Source: Silicimonas sp. (GTDB taxonomy: Bacteria; Pseudomonadota; Alphaproteobacteria; Rhodobacterales; Rhodobacteraceae). Taken from it: DNA of 44,290 nt. The stretch's first letter is position 1. Every line of letters starts with the position of its first letter. This document shows, in pieces, positions 17,189-26,944 of the stretch. The translations under genes and the position numbers were made by a program. A model generated the notes under the pieces. It searched no databases, was not told where the DNA came from, and saw only the letters and a program-made list of their open reading frames with translations. The stretch is taken from positions 1 through 44,290 of the forward strand of contig JABDJO010000026.1 in the NCBI GenBank assembly GCA_013002465.1, given 5' to 3'.

Positions 17189-17929
17189 TTAGTGCTGTAA
17201 AATCTGGCTTAGGAAGGTGCGGCAACGTTCTGACTCCGGTGCGGTGAAGAACGCTTCGGGCGTGCCCCGTTCGACGATCTCGCCATGATCCATGAACACC
17301 ATCTGGTCGGCCACCTTTCGGGCAAAGCCCATTTCATGCGTCACGACGATCATGGTCATTCCGTCCACGGCCAGTTCGACCATCACGTCCAGCACTTCGG
17401 AGATCATTTCCGGGTCAAGTGCAGACGTGGGTTCGTCAAACAGCAACAGTTTCGGTTCCATGCAAAGCGAACGGGCAATTGCGACGCGTTGTTGCTGGCC
17501 GCCCGAAAGCTGGGCGGGGCGCTTGTCGAATTGTTCGGGGATGCGGACACGTTTCAGGTAATGGTGCGCGCGGGTTTCGGCATCACGTCGGCTGAGCCCG
17601 AGGGATTTCATCGGCCCCAAGGTCAGATTGTCGAGAACGCTGAGGTGGGGAAACAGGTTGAACTGCTGAAACACCATACCAACCGCGCCCTGAATGGCGG
17701 TGATGGATTTCTGATCGTTGGTCAGATCAACCCCGTCCAGTCGCACGGTTCCCGATTGGTGTTCCTCAAGCCGGTTGATACAGCGCACAACGGTAGATTT
17801 CCCGGACCCGGAAGGGCCACATATCACCACCTTTTCCCCGCCCTGCACCGTCAGGTTGATGTCTTTCAGGACGTGAAAATCGCCGAACCATTTATTGACG
17901 TCGACAAGTTCGACCGCTGCGTTTGACAT
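17189..17929 (-). CDS. Polar amino-acid type ABC transporter ATP-binding protein
   Basis: 246 aa from the ATG at 17929 with GGGGA six bases upstream; the longer in-frame start at 17968 has less support. Walker [11 protein letters not shown]-loop [17 protein letters not shown] signature [14 protein letters not shown], Walker [15 protein letters not shown] and the switch histidine in [10 protein letters not shown] are all present. The HisP/GlnQ-like sequence and the HisMQ-type permease downstream point to amino-acid or similar small zwitterion uptake. The gene diverges from the SBP gene with a 94-bp shared upstream region. Confidence 0.92.
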   Translation of the reverse strand: MSNAAVELVDVNKWFGDFHVLKDINLTVQGGEKVVICGPSGSGKSTVVRCINRLEEHQSGTVRLDGVDLTNDQKSITAIQGAVGMVFQQFNLFPHLSVLDNLTLGPMKSLGLSRRDAETRAHHYLKRVRIPEQFDKRPAQLSGGQQQRVAIARSLCMEPKLLLFDEPTSALDPEMISEVLDVMVELAVDGMTMIVVTHEMGFARKVADQMVFMDHGEIVERGTPEAFFTAPESERCRTFLSQILQH

Positions 17930-18023
17930 CGAGATCCCCGCCCTTGTGTGTCCGCGAAATCCGTTCAAGTATCAAAGCTGTGTCATAAAAGAACAAACAA
18001 GACCATTCATGGGAGGGTCACGA

Positions 18024-18794
18024 ATGAAGAATATCCTGAAACTCGCCGCCGTGGCGGCGGTCGGGCTTGCGCTGTCGGGTGCTGCTCAGGCGCAGTCGGC
18101 GTTGAACGAAATCCTCGATTCCGGCGTGCTGAAAGTCGGCACGACCGGCGACTGGAACCCGATGTCGGTCCGCGATCCGGCGACCAACAATTACAAGGGT
18201 TTCGACATCGACATCATGAACGAACTTGCCGCCGATCTGGGTGTCGAGGTCGAATTCGTGCCAACCGATTGGAAAACCCTGGTGAATGGCGTTGTTGCCG
18301 GTCAGTACCACATCACCGGTTCAGCCTCGATTTCCCCGCCCCGGATGAAGGTGGCAGGATTCTCGGAAAGTTATATCGCCGTTGAGATCTTCCCGTTCAC
18401 AACAAAGGACAAGGAAGGCAATTTTTCGGGATACGACTCGATCAACCAGCCGGGCGTGACAGTGGCAACGACCCTTGGAACCACCTTTGAAGCGCTGGTG
18501 CGGGACTGGTTTCCAAACGCCGAGATCAAGGTCGTAGAAGCCCCCGCGCGCGGCTTTCAGGAGGTTATCGCAGGTCGGGCAGATGTGTTTATCACATCAA
18601 ACATCGAAGGTTCGACACTTGTCGACAAATTCCCGGTGGTGCGCGTGCCGGATACCGGACCACGCTCGCCATCGCCGATTGCAATGTTGTTGCCTCAGAA
18701 CGATCAGGTCTGGATCAACTACGTGAACAATTGGGTCAAAGTGAAAGAAGCTAAAGGCTTTTTCGATACGACCAAAGCGAAATGGGGTCTTTAG
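18024..18794 (+). CDS. Periplasmic amino-acid-type ABC substrate-binding protein (SBP_bac_3)
   Basis: 256 aa from the ATG at 18024, preceded by GGGAGGG (18011-18017). Signal peptide residues 1-23 end at AQA. The mature protein has the SBP_bac_3 pattern: SGVLKVGTTGDWNPM, then YKGFDIDIMNELAADLGVEVEFVPTDW in pieces, and GRADVFITSN in the second lobe. It delivers a polar solute to the divergently encoded permease/ATPase pair. Similar proteins in databases are often named cyclohexadienyl dehydratase-like or amino-acid binding, but the catalytic type cannot be confirmed by eye. A strong hairpin follows the stop, and a creatininase-family gene lies downstream. Confidence 0.9.
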   Translation: MKNILKLAAVAAVGLALSGAAQAQSALNEILDSGVLKVGTTGDWNPMSVRDPATNNYKGFDIDIMNELAADLGVEVEFVPTDWKTLVNGVVAGQYHITGSASISPPRMKVAGFSESYIAVEIFPFTTKDKEGNFSGYDSINQPGVTVATTLGTTFEALVRDWFPNAEIKVVEAPARGFQEVIAGRADVFITSNIEGSTLVDKFPVVRVPDTGPRSPSPIAMLLPQNDQVWINYVNNWVKVKEAKGFFDTTKAKWGL

Positions 18795-18805
18795 GATAGC
18801 TTCGG

Positions 18806-18833
18806 CGGCGGGCCGGGATCCGGTCCGCCGTTT
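18806..18833 (+). terminator. GC-rich hairpin between the SBP gene and the creatininase-family gene
   Basis: CGGCGGGCCGG (18806-18816), loop GAT, CCGGTCCGCCG (18820-18830): an 11-bp stem with one G-T wobble, followed by only three T. It begins 11 bp after the SBP stop and ends 17 bp before the next start codon. Its shape suits partial termination or 3' protection of the SBP mRNA, which would explain higher SBP than enzyme expression. Confidence 0.55.
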
Positions 18834-18847
18834 AAGGAACTGAACCT

Positions 18848-19606
18848 TTGCAACTTAGCCTCATGACATGGCCCGAGGTCGAGGCGCATCTGTCCGAAGG
18901 CGCAGTTGCGGTGTTGCCGGTCGGGTCCGTGGAACAGCATGGTCCCATGGGGTTGATCGGGACCGACGCGATCTGTGCCGCTGCAGTGGCCGAGCGTGCG
19001 GCTGATCTGGCTGGCGCCATTGTCGCCCCCGTGATGGCCTATGCCCCTGCCCCGTTCAACACCGGGTTTCCCGGGACCCTGTCGGTTTCGCCCGCGGTTT
19101 TGACGTCGCTTGTGACCGAAGTTTGCACCGGCTTGCTGGATCAGGGGTTTCTGGGCGTCTTTGTCGTGAATGGACACGGGGCCAATCTGGCACCCCTGGA
19201 GCAGGTCGCGGCGGCGCTGCCAGAAGGTGCGCTGCGGAGCCAAAGCTGGTGGGCACCGCCCGAGGTGAACGACCTTCGGCAATCCCTTTACGGTGACTGG
19301 GAAGGCATGCATGCCACGCCGTCCGAGGTTGCGATCACCCAAGCTTTGCATGGTTCGAAGGCGCCCGGGGCCGCAGCGGATCCACCGAAAAAGCTGAGCG
19401 CCGACTATATCCGCGCTCACAGTGGCGACCGTCATGGTCCGCCGCACCAACATCGCGCACAATTCCCCGACGGCCGGGTCGGGTCGCATTCGGCATTGGC
19501 CACACCGGAGGATGGTGCGCGGTTGCTGACGGTCGCGGGTTCGGCGATTGCCGATGAGATCAAGGCGTTTCGCGCGGAACGACGCCGGGACGCACGAAGG
19601 GGTTAA
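18848..19606 (+). CDS. Creatininase-family amidohydrolase
   Basis: 252 aa from a TTG start at 18848 with AAGGA nine bases upstream; the alternative ATG at 18863 is too far from that site. The metal motifs [10 protein letters not shown] (Glu and His ligands), GTDA (Asp) and NGHGAN (His) are those of the creatininase superfamily. The creatininase-specific Glu in the NGHYEN motif is absent here, so true creatinine hydrolysis is unlikely. Other members hydrolyse various cyclic or linear amides. It follows the SBP gene in the same direction, so it may act on the imported compound. Its end overlaps the convergent hutU by 4 bp. Confidence 0.8.
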   Translation: MQLSLMTWPEVEAHLSEGAVAVLPVGSVEQHGPMGLIGTDAICAAAVAERAADLAGAIVAPVMAYAPAPFNTGFPGTLSVSPAVLTSLVTEVCTGLLDQGFLGVFVVNGHGANLAPLEQVAAALPEGALRSQSWWAPPEVNDLRQSLYGDWEGMHATPSEVAITQALHGSKAPGAAADPPKKLSADYIRAHSGDRHGPPHQHRAQFPDGRVGSHSALATPEDGARLLTVAGSAIADEIKAFRAERRRDARRG

Positions 19607-21273
19607 TTGCCCAATATCCCTGGCAGGTGCAGCCCTTGTTCGCGCGCGCAATCCAAGGCGATGTCATAGCCCGCATCCGCATGGCGCATCACCCCCGTGG
19701 CCGGGTCGTTCCAAAGAACGTTTGCCAGCCGACGGTCGGCGTCCTCGGTCCCGTCACAGCAGATCACCATGCCCGAGTGCTGCGAGAACCCCATGCCGAC
19801 CCCGCCACCGTGGTGAAGCGACACCCAGGTCGCCCCGCTGGCGACATTCAGCATGGCGTTCAGCAAGGGCCAGTCGCTGACCGCGTCAGAACCATCCTTC
19901 ATCGCCTCGGTTTCCCGGTTGGGCGAGGCGACAGACCCGCTGTCAAGGTGATCACGGCCGATGACGACAGGGGCGCTGAGTTCCCCCGTCCGCACCATTT
20001 CGTTGAAGGCAAGCCCCAGCTTGTGACGCTGGCCAAGGCCGACCCAGCAGATACGCGCGGGCAGGCCCTGGAACGCGATCCGTTCGCGCGCCATGTCCAG
20101 CCAGTTGTGCAGATGCGGATCGTCGATCAGTTCCTTCACCTTGGCGTCGGTCTTGTAGATGTCTTCGGGGTCGCCCGAAAGCGCGCACCAGCGAAACGGT
20201 CCCACGCCCCGGCAGAACAAGGGGCGGATATAGGCCGGCACGAAGCCGGGGAAGGCAAAGGCGTTTTCCAGTCCTTCTTCTTTTGCGACCTGCCGGATGT
20301 TGTTGCCGTAATCCAGCGTCGGAACGCCAGCGTCCCAGAAATCGACCATGGCCGCGACGTGGATTTTCATCGAGGCGCGCGCGGCTTTTTCCACCGCCGC
20401 CGGATCGGTTTCCTGTTTCGCGCGCCATTCGGCGACGTTCCAGCCCTGGGGCAGATAGCCGTGGACAGGATCGTGGGCCGAGGTCTGGTCGGTTACGATA
20501 TCGGGTTTCACACCGCGCTTCACCAGTTCGGGGAACACGTCGGCAGCGTTGCCGATCAGCGCGATGGATTTCGCCTCGCCCGCTTTTTTCCAGGCGTCGA
20601 TACGCGCTAGGGCTTCGTCCAGATCATGCGTCTTTTCATCGACATAGCGGGTGCGCAGCCGAAAATCTGCGCGGGTTTCATCGCATTCGACCGCCAAACA
20701 GCACGCCCCGGCCATGACCGCGGCCAATGGTTGCGCCCCGCCCATACCGCCAAGTCCGGCGGTCAGGATCCAGCGCCCTTGAAGGTTGCCGTCGTAATGC
20801 TGGCGCCCCGCCTCGTTGAAGGTTTCATAGGTGCCCTGCACGATGCCTTGCGTGCCGATATAGATCCACGACCCGGCGGTCATCTGGCCGTACATCGCCA
20901 GCCCGCGCTTATCCAATTCGTTGAAGTGATCCCAGTTGGCCCAATGGGGCACAAGGTTGGAATTGGCGATCAATACGCGGGGGGCATCCTTGTGGGTCTG
21001 AAAGACGCCGACAGGTTTGCCCGATTGCACCAGAAGTGTCTGGTCGTCGTTCAGATCCTTCAGGCAGGCCACAATGGCATCAAAGTCGTTCCAGGTGCGG
21101 GCCGCGCGCCCGATGCCGCCGTAGACAACCAGTTCGTGCGGGTTTTCGGCGACATCGGGGTGCAGGTTGTTCATCAGCATCCGCATCGGTGCCTCGGTCA
21201 GCCAGGACTTGGCGGTGATCTCGGAGCCCGTGGGCGGAAAGACGTCGCGGGTATTGTGGCGGGGGTTGGTCAT
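19603..21273 (-). CDS. hutU: Urocanate hydratase (urocanase)
   Basis: 556 aa, the normal length of HutU. Recognisable family segments include [18 protein letters not shown] near the N-terminus, [16 protein letters not shown] in the NAD-binding core, and [16 protein letters not shown] near the C-terminus. It converts urocanate to 4-imidazolone-5-propionate with tightly bound NAD+, the second step of histidine degradation. It is the last gene of hutI-H-G-U; its ATG overlaps the hutG stop by 4 bp. In many genomes hutU and hutH are adjacent; here hutG lies between them. Confidence 0.97.
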   Translation of the reverse strand: MTNPRHNTRDVFPPTGSEITAKSWLTEAPMRMLMNNLHPDVAENPHELVVYGGIGRAARTWNDFDAIVACLKDLNDDQTLLVQSGKPVGVFQTHKDAPRVLIANSNLVPHWANWDHFNELDKRGLAMYGQMTAGSWIYIGTQGIVQGTYETFNEAGRQHYDGNLQGRWILTAGLGGMGGAQPLAAVMAGACCLAVECDETRADFRLRTRYVDEKTHDLDEALARIDAWKKAGEAKSIALIGNAADVFPELVKRGVKPDIVTDQTSAHDPVHGYLPQGWNVAEWRAKQETDPAAVEKAARASMKIHVAAMVDFWDAGVPTLDYGNNIRQVAKEEGLENAFAFPGFVPAYIRPLFCRGVGPFRWCALSGDPEDIYKTDAKVKELIDDPHLHNWLDMARERIAFQGLPARICWVGLGQRHKLGLAFNEMVRTGELSAPVVIGRDHLDSGSVASPNRETEAMKDGSDAVSDWPLLNAMLNVASGATWVSLHHGGGVGMGFSQHSGMVICCDGTEDADRRLANVLWNDPATGVMRHADAGYDIALDCAREQGLHLPGILGN

Positions 21274-22061
21274 GCGTGAAGCTCCGTTGCGGTGTCGACC
21301 AAGGCGTCGAGGATGTCTTTCAACCAGGGGCGCAGGCGGCCTGCCTTGCCCGCGTCATAGTCCCAGGGAGGTGCCTCGGCGGTCAGATAAGCGCGTTCCG
21401 CGATCTCCATCTGGATGGCGTGAATATTGCCCGAAGGTTGGCCATAGTGGCGGGTGGTCCATCCGCCCTTGAAACGGCCATTCAGCACCGAGGCATAGGG
21501 TGAGGATTGCGCAATTTCCCAGGCGATGGCTTCAAGTTCGGGGGCGCAGGTGGCCCCGTTGTTTGTGCCGAGATTGAGCACCGGCAGCTCTCCGTCGAAC
21601 AGGAACGGGATATGCGAGCGGATCGAATGGCAGTCGTAGAGCACGGCAAATCCGTGCAGGTTCTTCACCCTGTCAAGTTCGCCCTGAAGGGCAGCGTGGT
21701 AAGGGGCATGGAACGCCACCCTGCGCCCGGCGATGTCGGTCTGTGTCGGCTCGTCCGTCCAGATCGCCGCGCCGTCGAAATCGGTGAGCGGCACCAGACC
21801 GGTGGTGTTCTGGCCGGGATAAAGACTTTCGCCGCCGGGGTCCCGGTTGGCGTCGATCACATAGCGGTGGAAAGTGGCACGGACCGTGGTCGCGTCAGGC
21901 AGCAAGCCGTCATAAAGGTCGTGGATATGCCAATCGGTGTCGGCCAGAGCCTGGCCTTCTGTGTTCAGCTTGGCGGCGATGTCCTGGGGCACATGGGTGC
22001 CGGTGTGAGGCAGCCCCAGTACCAGGGGTCCCTTGCCCTGATGCACGTCGACCGGGGTCAT
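21270..22061 (-). CDS. hutG: N-formylglutamate deformylase
   Basis: 263 aa using the ATG at 22061, whose ATGA overlaps the hutH stop; the longer reading frame upstream is only the hutH shadow. FGase-type protein with [34 protein letters not shown] (in parts) and the metal/active-site [10 protein letters not shown]. It hydrolyses N-formyl-L-glutamate to glutamate and formate. This is the last step of the branch that uses HutF, encoded 3 kb away, so the route is the five-step HutF/HutG pathway rather than direct formimidoylglutamase. The C-terminal [15 protein letters not shown] is a typical family segment. Confidence 0.93.
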   Translation of the reverse strand: MTPVDVHQGKGPLVLGLPHTGTHVPQDIAAKLNTEGQALADTDWHIHDLYDGLLPDATTVRATFHRYVIDANRDPGGESLYPGQNTTGLVPLTDFDGAAIWTDEPTQTDIAGRRVAFHAPYHAALQGELDRVKNLHGFAVLYDCHSIRSHIPFLFDGELPVLNLGTNNGATCAPELEAIAWEIAQSSPYASVLNGRFKGGWTTRHYGQPSGNIHAIQMEIAERAYLTAEAPPWDYDAGKAGRLRPWLKDILDALVDTATELHA

Positions 22062-23599
22062 GACGCATCGCCTTTCACGAAGGGCGCAAGGGTGACGGCA
22101 TTGGTCAACCGGCCATCTGCAACCATGGCGGCCGCCGCCTCGATCGAGGGCGCAAGATAGCGGTCGTCGGTCAGTTCGGGCACATCGCGGCGCAATTCGC
22201 CGATCACGTCTTGCAAGGCGTCGCTGGTCTTCATCGGTGCGCGGAACCCGATGCCTTGCGCGCCGCAAATCGCCTCGACACCCAGGATGACATTCAGGTT
22301 GGCGTTCATCTTGCCCAGACGCCGCGCGGCGTGGGCCGACATGCTGACGTGGTCTTCCTGATTGGCCGAAGTCGGTGTTGAATCGGTGGTACAAGGGTTG
22401 GCCAGGTGTTTGTTTTCGCTCATCAAAGCGGCGGTCGTCACTTCGGCGATCATCAGGCCCGAATTCAGCCCGGGATCCGGTGTGAGGAAGGGGGGCAGGT
22501 CGAATGACAGGTTAGGATCGACCATCAGCGCGACGCGGCGCTGCGCAATCGCGCCAATCTCAGACAGGGCGACGGCGATCTGATCGGCGGCAAATCCCAC
22601 CGGTTCGGCGTGGAAATTTCCGCCCGACACGATCACGCCGTCATCCACCAGAACAAGCGGGTTGTCGGTGACGGCGTTGGCTTCGACTTCAAGGGTTCGG
22701 GCGGCGAAATGCAAAAGGTCCATGGCCGCGCCCGTGACCTGCGGCTGGCAGCGGATGCAATAGGGATCCTGTACGCGGGTGTCATCGTCACGGTGGCTTT
22801 CGCGAATTTCGGAGCCTTCCATAATGGCCCGTTGGGCGCGCGCGACCTCGATCTGACCCCGGTGGCCGCGAAGCGTGTGAATGGCGTCCCGCAGCGGTGC
22901 GGTCGATCCCATGATGGCGTCGGTCGAAAGGGCGGCGGTCACGACACTGGCCGCGGCATTGTCGAAAGCCCCCCAAAGCCCGACCAGGGCACAGGCGGTG
23001 GAAAACTGGGTACCATTGATCAGCGCGATACCCTCTTTCGGGCCAAGGATGATGGGCGAGATCCCGGCTTTCTCCATGGCCTTGGACGTTGCCATGCATG
23101 TGCCGTCGAACATCGCCTCACCCTCGCCGATCATCGAGGCGGCCATATGGGCCAGAGGTGCCAGATCGCCCGAGGCACCGACCGACCCTTGAGTTGGGAT
23201 CACCGGTGTCACGCCTTTGGCCAACATCGTCTCGATGATGTCGATCGTCGTCATGGCAACGCCCGAGGCACCCCGGCCAAGCGACAGAAGTTTCAGCACC
23301 ATCATCAGGCGCGTTGTTGGGATGTCCAGGGCATCGCCGACCCCGCAGCAATGGGACAATACAAGATTGCGCTGCAGGGTTTCGGTGTCTTCGGCCGCGA
23401 TCTTGACGCTTGCGAGTTTGCCGAAACCGGTGTTAACGCCATAGACTGCCGCCTCGCCTGCCGCGGCGGTGGCAACGGCCCTGGCTGCTGTCAGAATGCC
23501 AGGACGGCAGGTGTCGTCGAGACGGGCGGCATGACCGGCTGACCAGATGTCACGAAGCTGGTTCAGGGTCGTCGATCCAGGTGTCAGCGTGACCATCAT
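22058..23599 (-). CDS. hutH: Histidine ammonia-lyase
   Basis: 513 aa from the ATG at 23599, overlapping the hutI stop by 4 bp; a second ATG follows at once. The MIO-forming triad Ala142-Ser143-Gly144 lies in [23 protein letters not shown] (active-site tyrosine) and QEDHVSMS (C-terminal active-site segment) are intact. It deaminates histidine to urocanate, the first step of the pathway, and autocatalytically forms its MIO cofactor. Third position in the divergent hut locus after hutI. Confidence 0.97.
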   Translation of the reverse strand: MMVTLTPGSTTLNQLRDIWSAGHAARLDDTCRPGILTAARAVATAAAGEAAVYGVNTGFGKLASVKIAAEDTETLQRNLVLSHCCGVGDALDIPTTRLMMVLKLLSLGRGASGVAMTTIDIIETMLAKGVTPVIPTQGSVGASGDLAPLAHMAASMIGEGEAMFDGTCMATSKAMEKAGISPIILGPKEGIALINGTQFSTACALVGLWGAFDNAAASVVTAALSTDAIMGSTAPLRDAIHTLRGHRGQIEVARAQRAIMEGSEIRESHRDDDTRVQDPYCIRCQPQVTGAAMDLLHFAARTLEVEANAVTDNPLVLVDDGVIVSGGNFHAEPVGFAADQIAVALSEIGAIAQRRVALMVDPNLSFDLPPFLTPDPGLNSGLMIAEVTTAALMSENKHLANPCTTDSTPTSANQEDHVSMSAHAARRLGKMNANLNVILGVEAICGAQGIGFRAPMKTSDALQDVIGELRRDVPELTDDRYLAPSIEAAAAMVADGRLTNAVTLAPFVKGDAS

Positions 23600-24789
23600 A
23601 GGACCCCCCCGATGATCCGGGCGTGCAAAGGGTTGAACCCGATGCGATAGGCAAGTTCGGCTGGATGATCGGCGTTCCAGACACACAAATCCGCCCGCGC
23701 GCCGGGTGTGATCTGCCCACGGTCGGACAAACCAAGCGCCTGCGCGGCGTGGGTCGTCGTGCCCAAAAGCACCTCAAGCGGTGTCATCCGGAACAGCGTA
23801 CACCCCATGTTCATCGTCAAGAGCAGCGATGCCAGGGGCGAGGAACCGGGATTGCAATCGGTGGCAAGCGCCATCGGCACGCCGTGATCACGGAACGCCT
23901 GAACCGGCGGCGCTTTGGTTTCGCGAAGCGTGTAATACGCCCCCGGCAGCAGAACCGCGACGGACCCGGCGGCCTTCAACGCCTGGGCGTCGTCGCTGGT
24001 CGCATACTCAAGATGATCGGCAGACATTGCGCCATAGTCGGCTGCCAGTTTCGTCCCGCCAATGTTCGAAAGCTGTTCGGCATGCAGTTTGACCGGCAGC
24101 CCAAGGTTTTGGGCAGCCTCGAAAACCCGGCCGATCTGTGCGGTGTCAAAGGCGATCCCTTCGCAAAAGCCATCCACGGCATCGACCAGACCTTCGCCAT
24201 GCGCGGCCTTCAGAGCCGGGATACAAACGTCGTCGATGTAGGCGTCGGGTTGGCCTTTGTATTCCGGCGGCACGGCGTGGGCACCAAGGAAACTGGTGCG
24301 CACTTCGATCGGCCGTTTACTGGCGATCGCACGGGCGACACGCAGCATCTTCAGTTCTGTGTCACGGTCCAGCCCATAGCCTGACTTCACTTCGATCAGG
24401 CTGACGCCCTCGGCAATCATCGCATCGACGCGGGTCAGTGCATCGGCCAGCAGATCGTCCTCGGACGCCGCGCGCGTGGCGCTGACCGTCGAGACAATCC
24501 CACCCCCGGCCCGGGCGATTTCTTCGTAGCTGGCGCCGGTGAGGCGCAGTTCGAATTCCCGCGCGCGATTGCCGCCGAAGACAATATGGGTATGACAATC
24601 AATCAGCGCAGGCGTGATCAACCGGCCTTCCATGTCATGGGTGTTGCTTGTCCGGTGGTCGTCTGGAATGTCGCCTGCATCGCCCACCCAGGCGATGTGA
24701 CCATCCTTCATGGCCAGGGCGCCGTCTTCGATCAGCCCGAAATCGTCGTTCTTGGCGAGTCTTGCGATTTTGGCATTGGTCAGAAGCAT
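23596..24789 (-). CDS. hutI: Imidazolonepropionase
   Basis: 397 aa from the ATG at 24789; earlier in-frame starts lie inside the divergent hutF gene. Amidohydrolase fold with the metal motif [30 protein letters not shown] (His ligand) and [11 protein letters not shown] (Asp ligand). It hydrolyses 4-imidazolone-5-propionate to formimidoylglutamate, the third step. First gene of the minus-strand hut operon. Its start is 76 bp from hutF, sharing one divergent control region. Confidence 0.96.
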   Translation of the reverse strand: MLLTNAKIARLAKNDDFGLIEDGALAMKDGHIAWVGDAGDIPDDHRTSNTHDMEGRLITPALIDCHTHIVFGGNRAREFELRLTGASYEEIARAGGGIVSTVSATRAASEDDLLADALTRVDAMIAEGVSLIEVKSGYGLDRDTELKMLRVARAIASKRPIEVRTSFLGAHAVPPEYKGQPDAYIDDVCIPALKAAHGEGLVDAVDGFCEGIAFDTAQIGRVFEAAQNLGLPVKLHAEQLSNIGGTKLAADYGAMSADHLEYATSDDAQALKAAGSVAVLLPGAYYTLRETKAPPVQAFRDHGVPMALATDCNPGSSPLASLLLTMNMGCTLFRMTPLEVLLGTTTHAAQALGLSDRGQITPGARADLCVWNADHPAELAYRIGFNPLHARIIGGVL

Positions 24790-24865
24790 GCGGCGACTCG
24801 CTTGTATAAAGGACAGTGTTATTGTTAATATGTCTGCACATAATAACCTGTCAAGCGAGCGAAAC
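24790..24865. promoter_or_regulatory. Divergent hutI/hutF promoter-operator region
   Basis: 76 bp, clearly more AT-rich than its surroundings. Seen: CTCGCTTG (24797-24804) and CAAGCGAG (24852-24859) form a perfect inverted repeat that puts the same AAGCGAG sequence ahead of both start codons. Inside it, GACAG (24812-24816)/CTGTC (24848-24852) and GTTATT (24818-24823)/AATAAC (24842-24847) form a further near-dyad centred near 24832. CTTGTATA (24801-24808) resembles half of the TGTATA-type sites recalled for HutC. Inference: HutC operator and two back-to-back promoters. Confidence 0.55.
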
Positions 24866-26230
24866 ATGAAAAAGGTCTGGGCAGAGAGCGCCCTTTTGCC
24901 CACAGGCTGGGCCAGAAACGTGGCGATTACCGTCGACGACGACGGCCGGATTGAAAGCGTTGAAGCCGGGGCCGACAGCGATGGCACCCGGGTTGGCATT
25001 CTGCTTGCAGCGCCGGTCAATGTTCACAGCCACGCCTTTCAGCGCGCCATGGCCGGGCTGACCGAACGGCGTGGACCCGATCCGCGCGACAGTTTCTGGA
25101 CCTGGCGACAGTTGATGTTCCGCTTTCTGGATCGTCTGACCCCGGACCACGTGCAGGCCATCGCCGCCTTTGTTCAGATGGAGATGCTTGAGGCCGGGTA
25201 TGCCACCAATGCCGAGTTCCACTATCTGCATCACCAACCGGGCGGCACGCCCTATGACACCTTGTCCGAGTTGTCGCATCGGATTGCCGCCGCGGCTGCG
25301 GAAAGCGAAATCGGGTTGTGTCTGCTGCCGGTGCATTACCAGTTCGGCGGCTGCGACGGCCGGGAACTGGGGCCCGGGCAAATTCGGTTCGGCAATGATC
25401 TGGAGCGGTTCAACCGCCTGCTTGAAGGGGCCGTTGAGGGCCTTGCCGCCCTGCCCCGTGACACGACGTTCGGCGTTGCTCCGCATTCGCTTAGGGCGGT
25501 TGGCGCGGGCGACCTGAGACGATACGGCGAACACTTTCCGACCGGTCCCATCCATCTGCACCTGGCCGAACAACCCGCCGAGGTTGACGAGGTTTCCGAT
25601 GTTTGGGGCGCGCGCCCGGTGGATTGGGCCCTGGCAAATATCGGAATCGACGAAAGGTGGTGCCTGATCCATTGCACGCAGATGATGCCCGGTGAAACCA
25701 CGTCTCTTGCGGACACCGGGGCCGTCGCGGGGCTTTGTCCGATCACCGAAAGTTCGCTTGGCGACGGGATTTTCGACGGCGTGCGGTGGTTGGATGCGGG
25801 GGGCCGGATTGCCATCGGGTCGGACAGCAATATCCGCATTTCGCTCAGCGAGGAAATCCGAACGCTGGACTATTCGCAGCGGCTGCGAGATGGCAGCCGG
25901 GCCGCGCTTGCGTCGTCGGAAAAGTCGACAGGACGCCGGATTTTTAACGAGATCCTGGCAGGTGGGGCGCAGGCGACGGGGCGGCAGACCGGCAGTTTGG
26001 CGGTGGGCAACTGGGCCGATATGCTGAGCCTGGATGCCGGGTCCGTCGATCTTGAAGGCCGCGACGGGGACACCATTCTGGATACCTGGATATTCGGGTG
26101 TGACGACCGGCTTGTCGGCGATGTCTGGAGCGCCGGGCGGCACATTGTGATGGAAGGTCGGCACATAAGAAAAGACGCGATTACACATGCTTACCGGCGC
26201 TGCATAACCGAATTGAGGGATGCGATTTGA
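24866..26230 (+). CDS. hutF: Formimidoylglutamate deiminase
   Basis: 454 aa from the ATG at 24866; longer starts run into hutI. Amidohydrolase-superfamily protein with the metal motif NVHSHAFQRAMAGL, YLHHQPGGTPYD, APHSLRAV, HLHLAEQPAEV and IGSDSNIRIS, all typical of HutF. It deiminates N-formimidoyl-L-glutamate to N-formylglutamate and ammonia, which HutG then cleaves. It diverges from hutI and is followed by hutC with a 4-bp overlap. Confidence 0.95.
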   Translation: MKKVWAESALLPTGWARNVAITVDDDGRIESVEAGADSDGTRVGILLAAPVNVHSHAFQRAMAGLTERRGPDPRDSFWTWRQLMFRFLDRLTPDHVQAIAAFVQMEMLEAGYATNAEFHYLHHQPGGTPYDTLSELSHRIAAAAAESEIGLCLLPVHYQFGGCDGRELGPGQIRFGNDLERFNRLLEGAVEGLAALPRDTTFGVAPHSLRAVGAGDLRRYGEHFPTGPIHLHLAEQPAEVDEVSDVWGARPVDWALANIGIDERWCLIHCTQMMPGETTSLADTGAVAGLCPITESSLGDGIFDGVRWLDAGGRIAIGSDSNIRISLSEEIRTLDYSQRLRDGSRAALASSEKSTGRRIFNEILAGGAQATGRQTGSLAVGNWADMLSLDAGSVDLEGRDGDTILDTWIFGCDDRLVGDVWSAGRHIVMEGRHIRKDAITHAYRRCITELRDAI

Positions 26231-26928
26231 ACAAACCTGTCCTGCAGAACTGGCAAAGCGTGCAGGCCGAGGTTCTGCGCCGCATCCATTCGCGCCATTG
26301 GAAGCCAGGCGATCTGATCCCGACCGAGACCGAACTTGCCGCCGAGTTCGGCTGTGCCCGCGCCACCGTCAACCGCGCCCTGCGCACCCTGGCTGAAAGC
26401 GGGTTGTTGGATCGCCGACGCAAGGCCGGCACGCGGGTCGCCCTGCAGCCTGTCGCCAAGGCGACGTTGGATATTTCGCTGATCCGCCACGACGTCGAGG
26501 CCCGCGGACAGACCTATGGGTATCAGTTGCTGGAACGCCGGATGGAGGTGCCTCCGCCAGCGGTCAGCGGGGCGATAAAGACCGCTAGCAAAACAAAACT
26601 CTTGCATCTGCAGGCGCTGCATCTGGCCGACAGCAGCCCCCATGCGTTTGAAGACCGCTGGATCAATACCGACGTGGTTCCGGGGGCGATTGCCGAACCT
26701 TTCGACGTGATCAGCGGCAACGAATGGCTATTGTCCCATGCGCCCTATACCCACGGCGACATCGCGTTTTCCGCCGCCACGGCATCTGAGCGGGAAGCAA
26801 CCGTGCTGGGCTGTGCCGGCATGAGCGCGCTTTTCGTGATCGACCGGCTGACCTGGAACAACGACGGCGCGGTGACCAAGGTGCGATTGGCGTTTGAGCC
26901 CGGTCACCGGATGCGGACCGTTTTGTGA
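26227..26928 (+). CDS. hutC: GntR-family histidine utilisation repressor
   Basis: 233 aa. It starts with TTG at 26227, overlapping the hutF stop (TTGA), with GAGGG at 26215-26219 as ribosome-binding site; there is no ATG at the expected N-terminus. An N-terminal winged HTH of the GntR/HutC subfamily (IPTETELAAEFGCARATVNRAL, in parts; residues ~30-70) is followed by a UTRA ligand domain (~90-230) of chorismate-lyase fold with ERRMEVPPPAV and FEDRWINTDVVPG. Known HutC proteins repress hut genes and release DNA on binding urocanate. The rare start and coupling to hutF would keep its level low and tied to hutF translation. Confidence 0.92.
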   Translation: MNKPVLQNWQSVQAEVLRRIHSRHWKPGDLIPTETELAAEFGCARATVNRALRTLAESGLLDRRRKAGTRVALQPVAKATLDISLIRHDVEARGQTYGYQLLERRMEVPPPAVSGAIKTASKTKLLHLQALHLADSSPHAFEDRWINTDVVPGAIAEPFDVISGNEWLLSHAPYTHGDIAFSAATASEREATVLGCAGMSALFVIDRLTWNNDGAVTKVRLAFEPGHRMRTVL

Positions 26929-26944
26929 GCCCCGACCACCCGGC

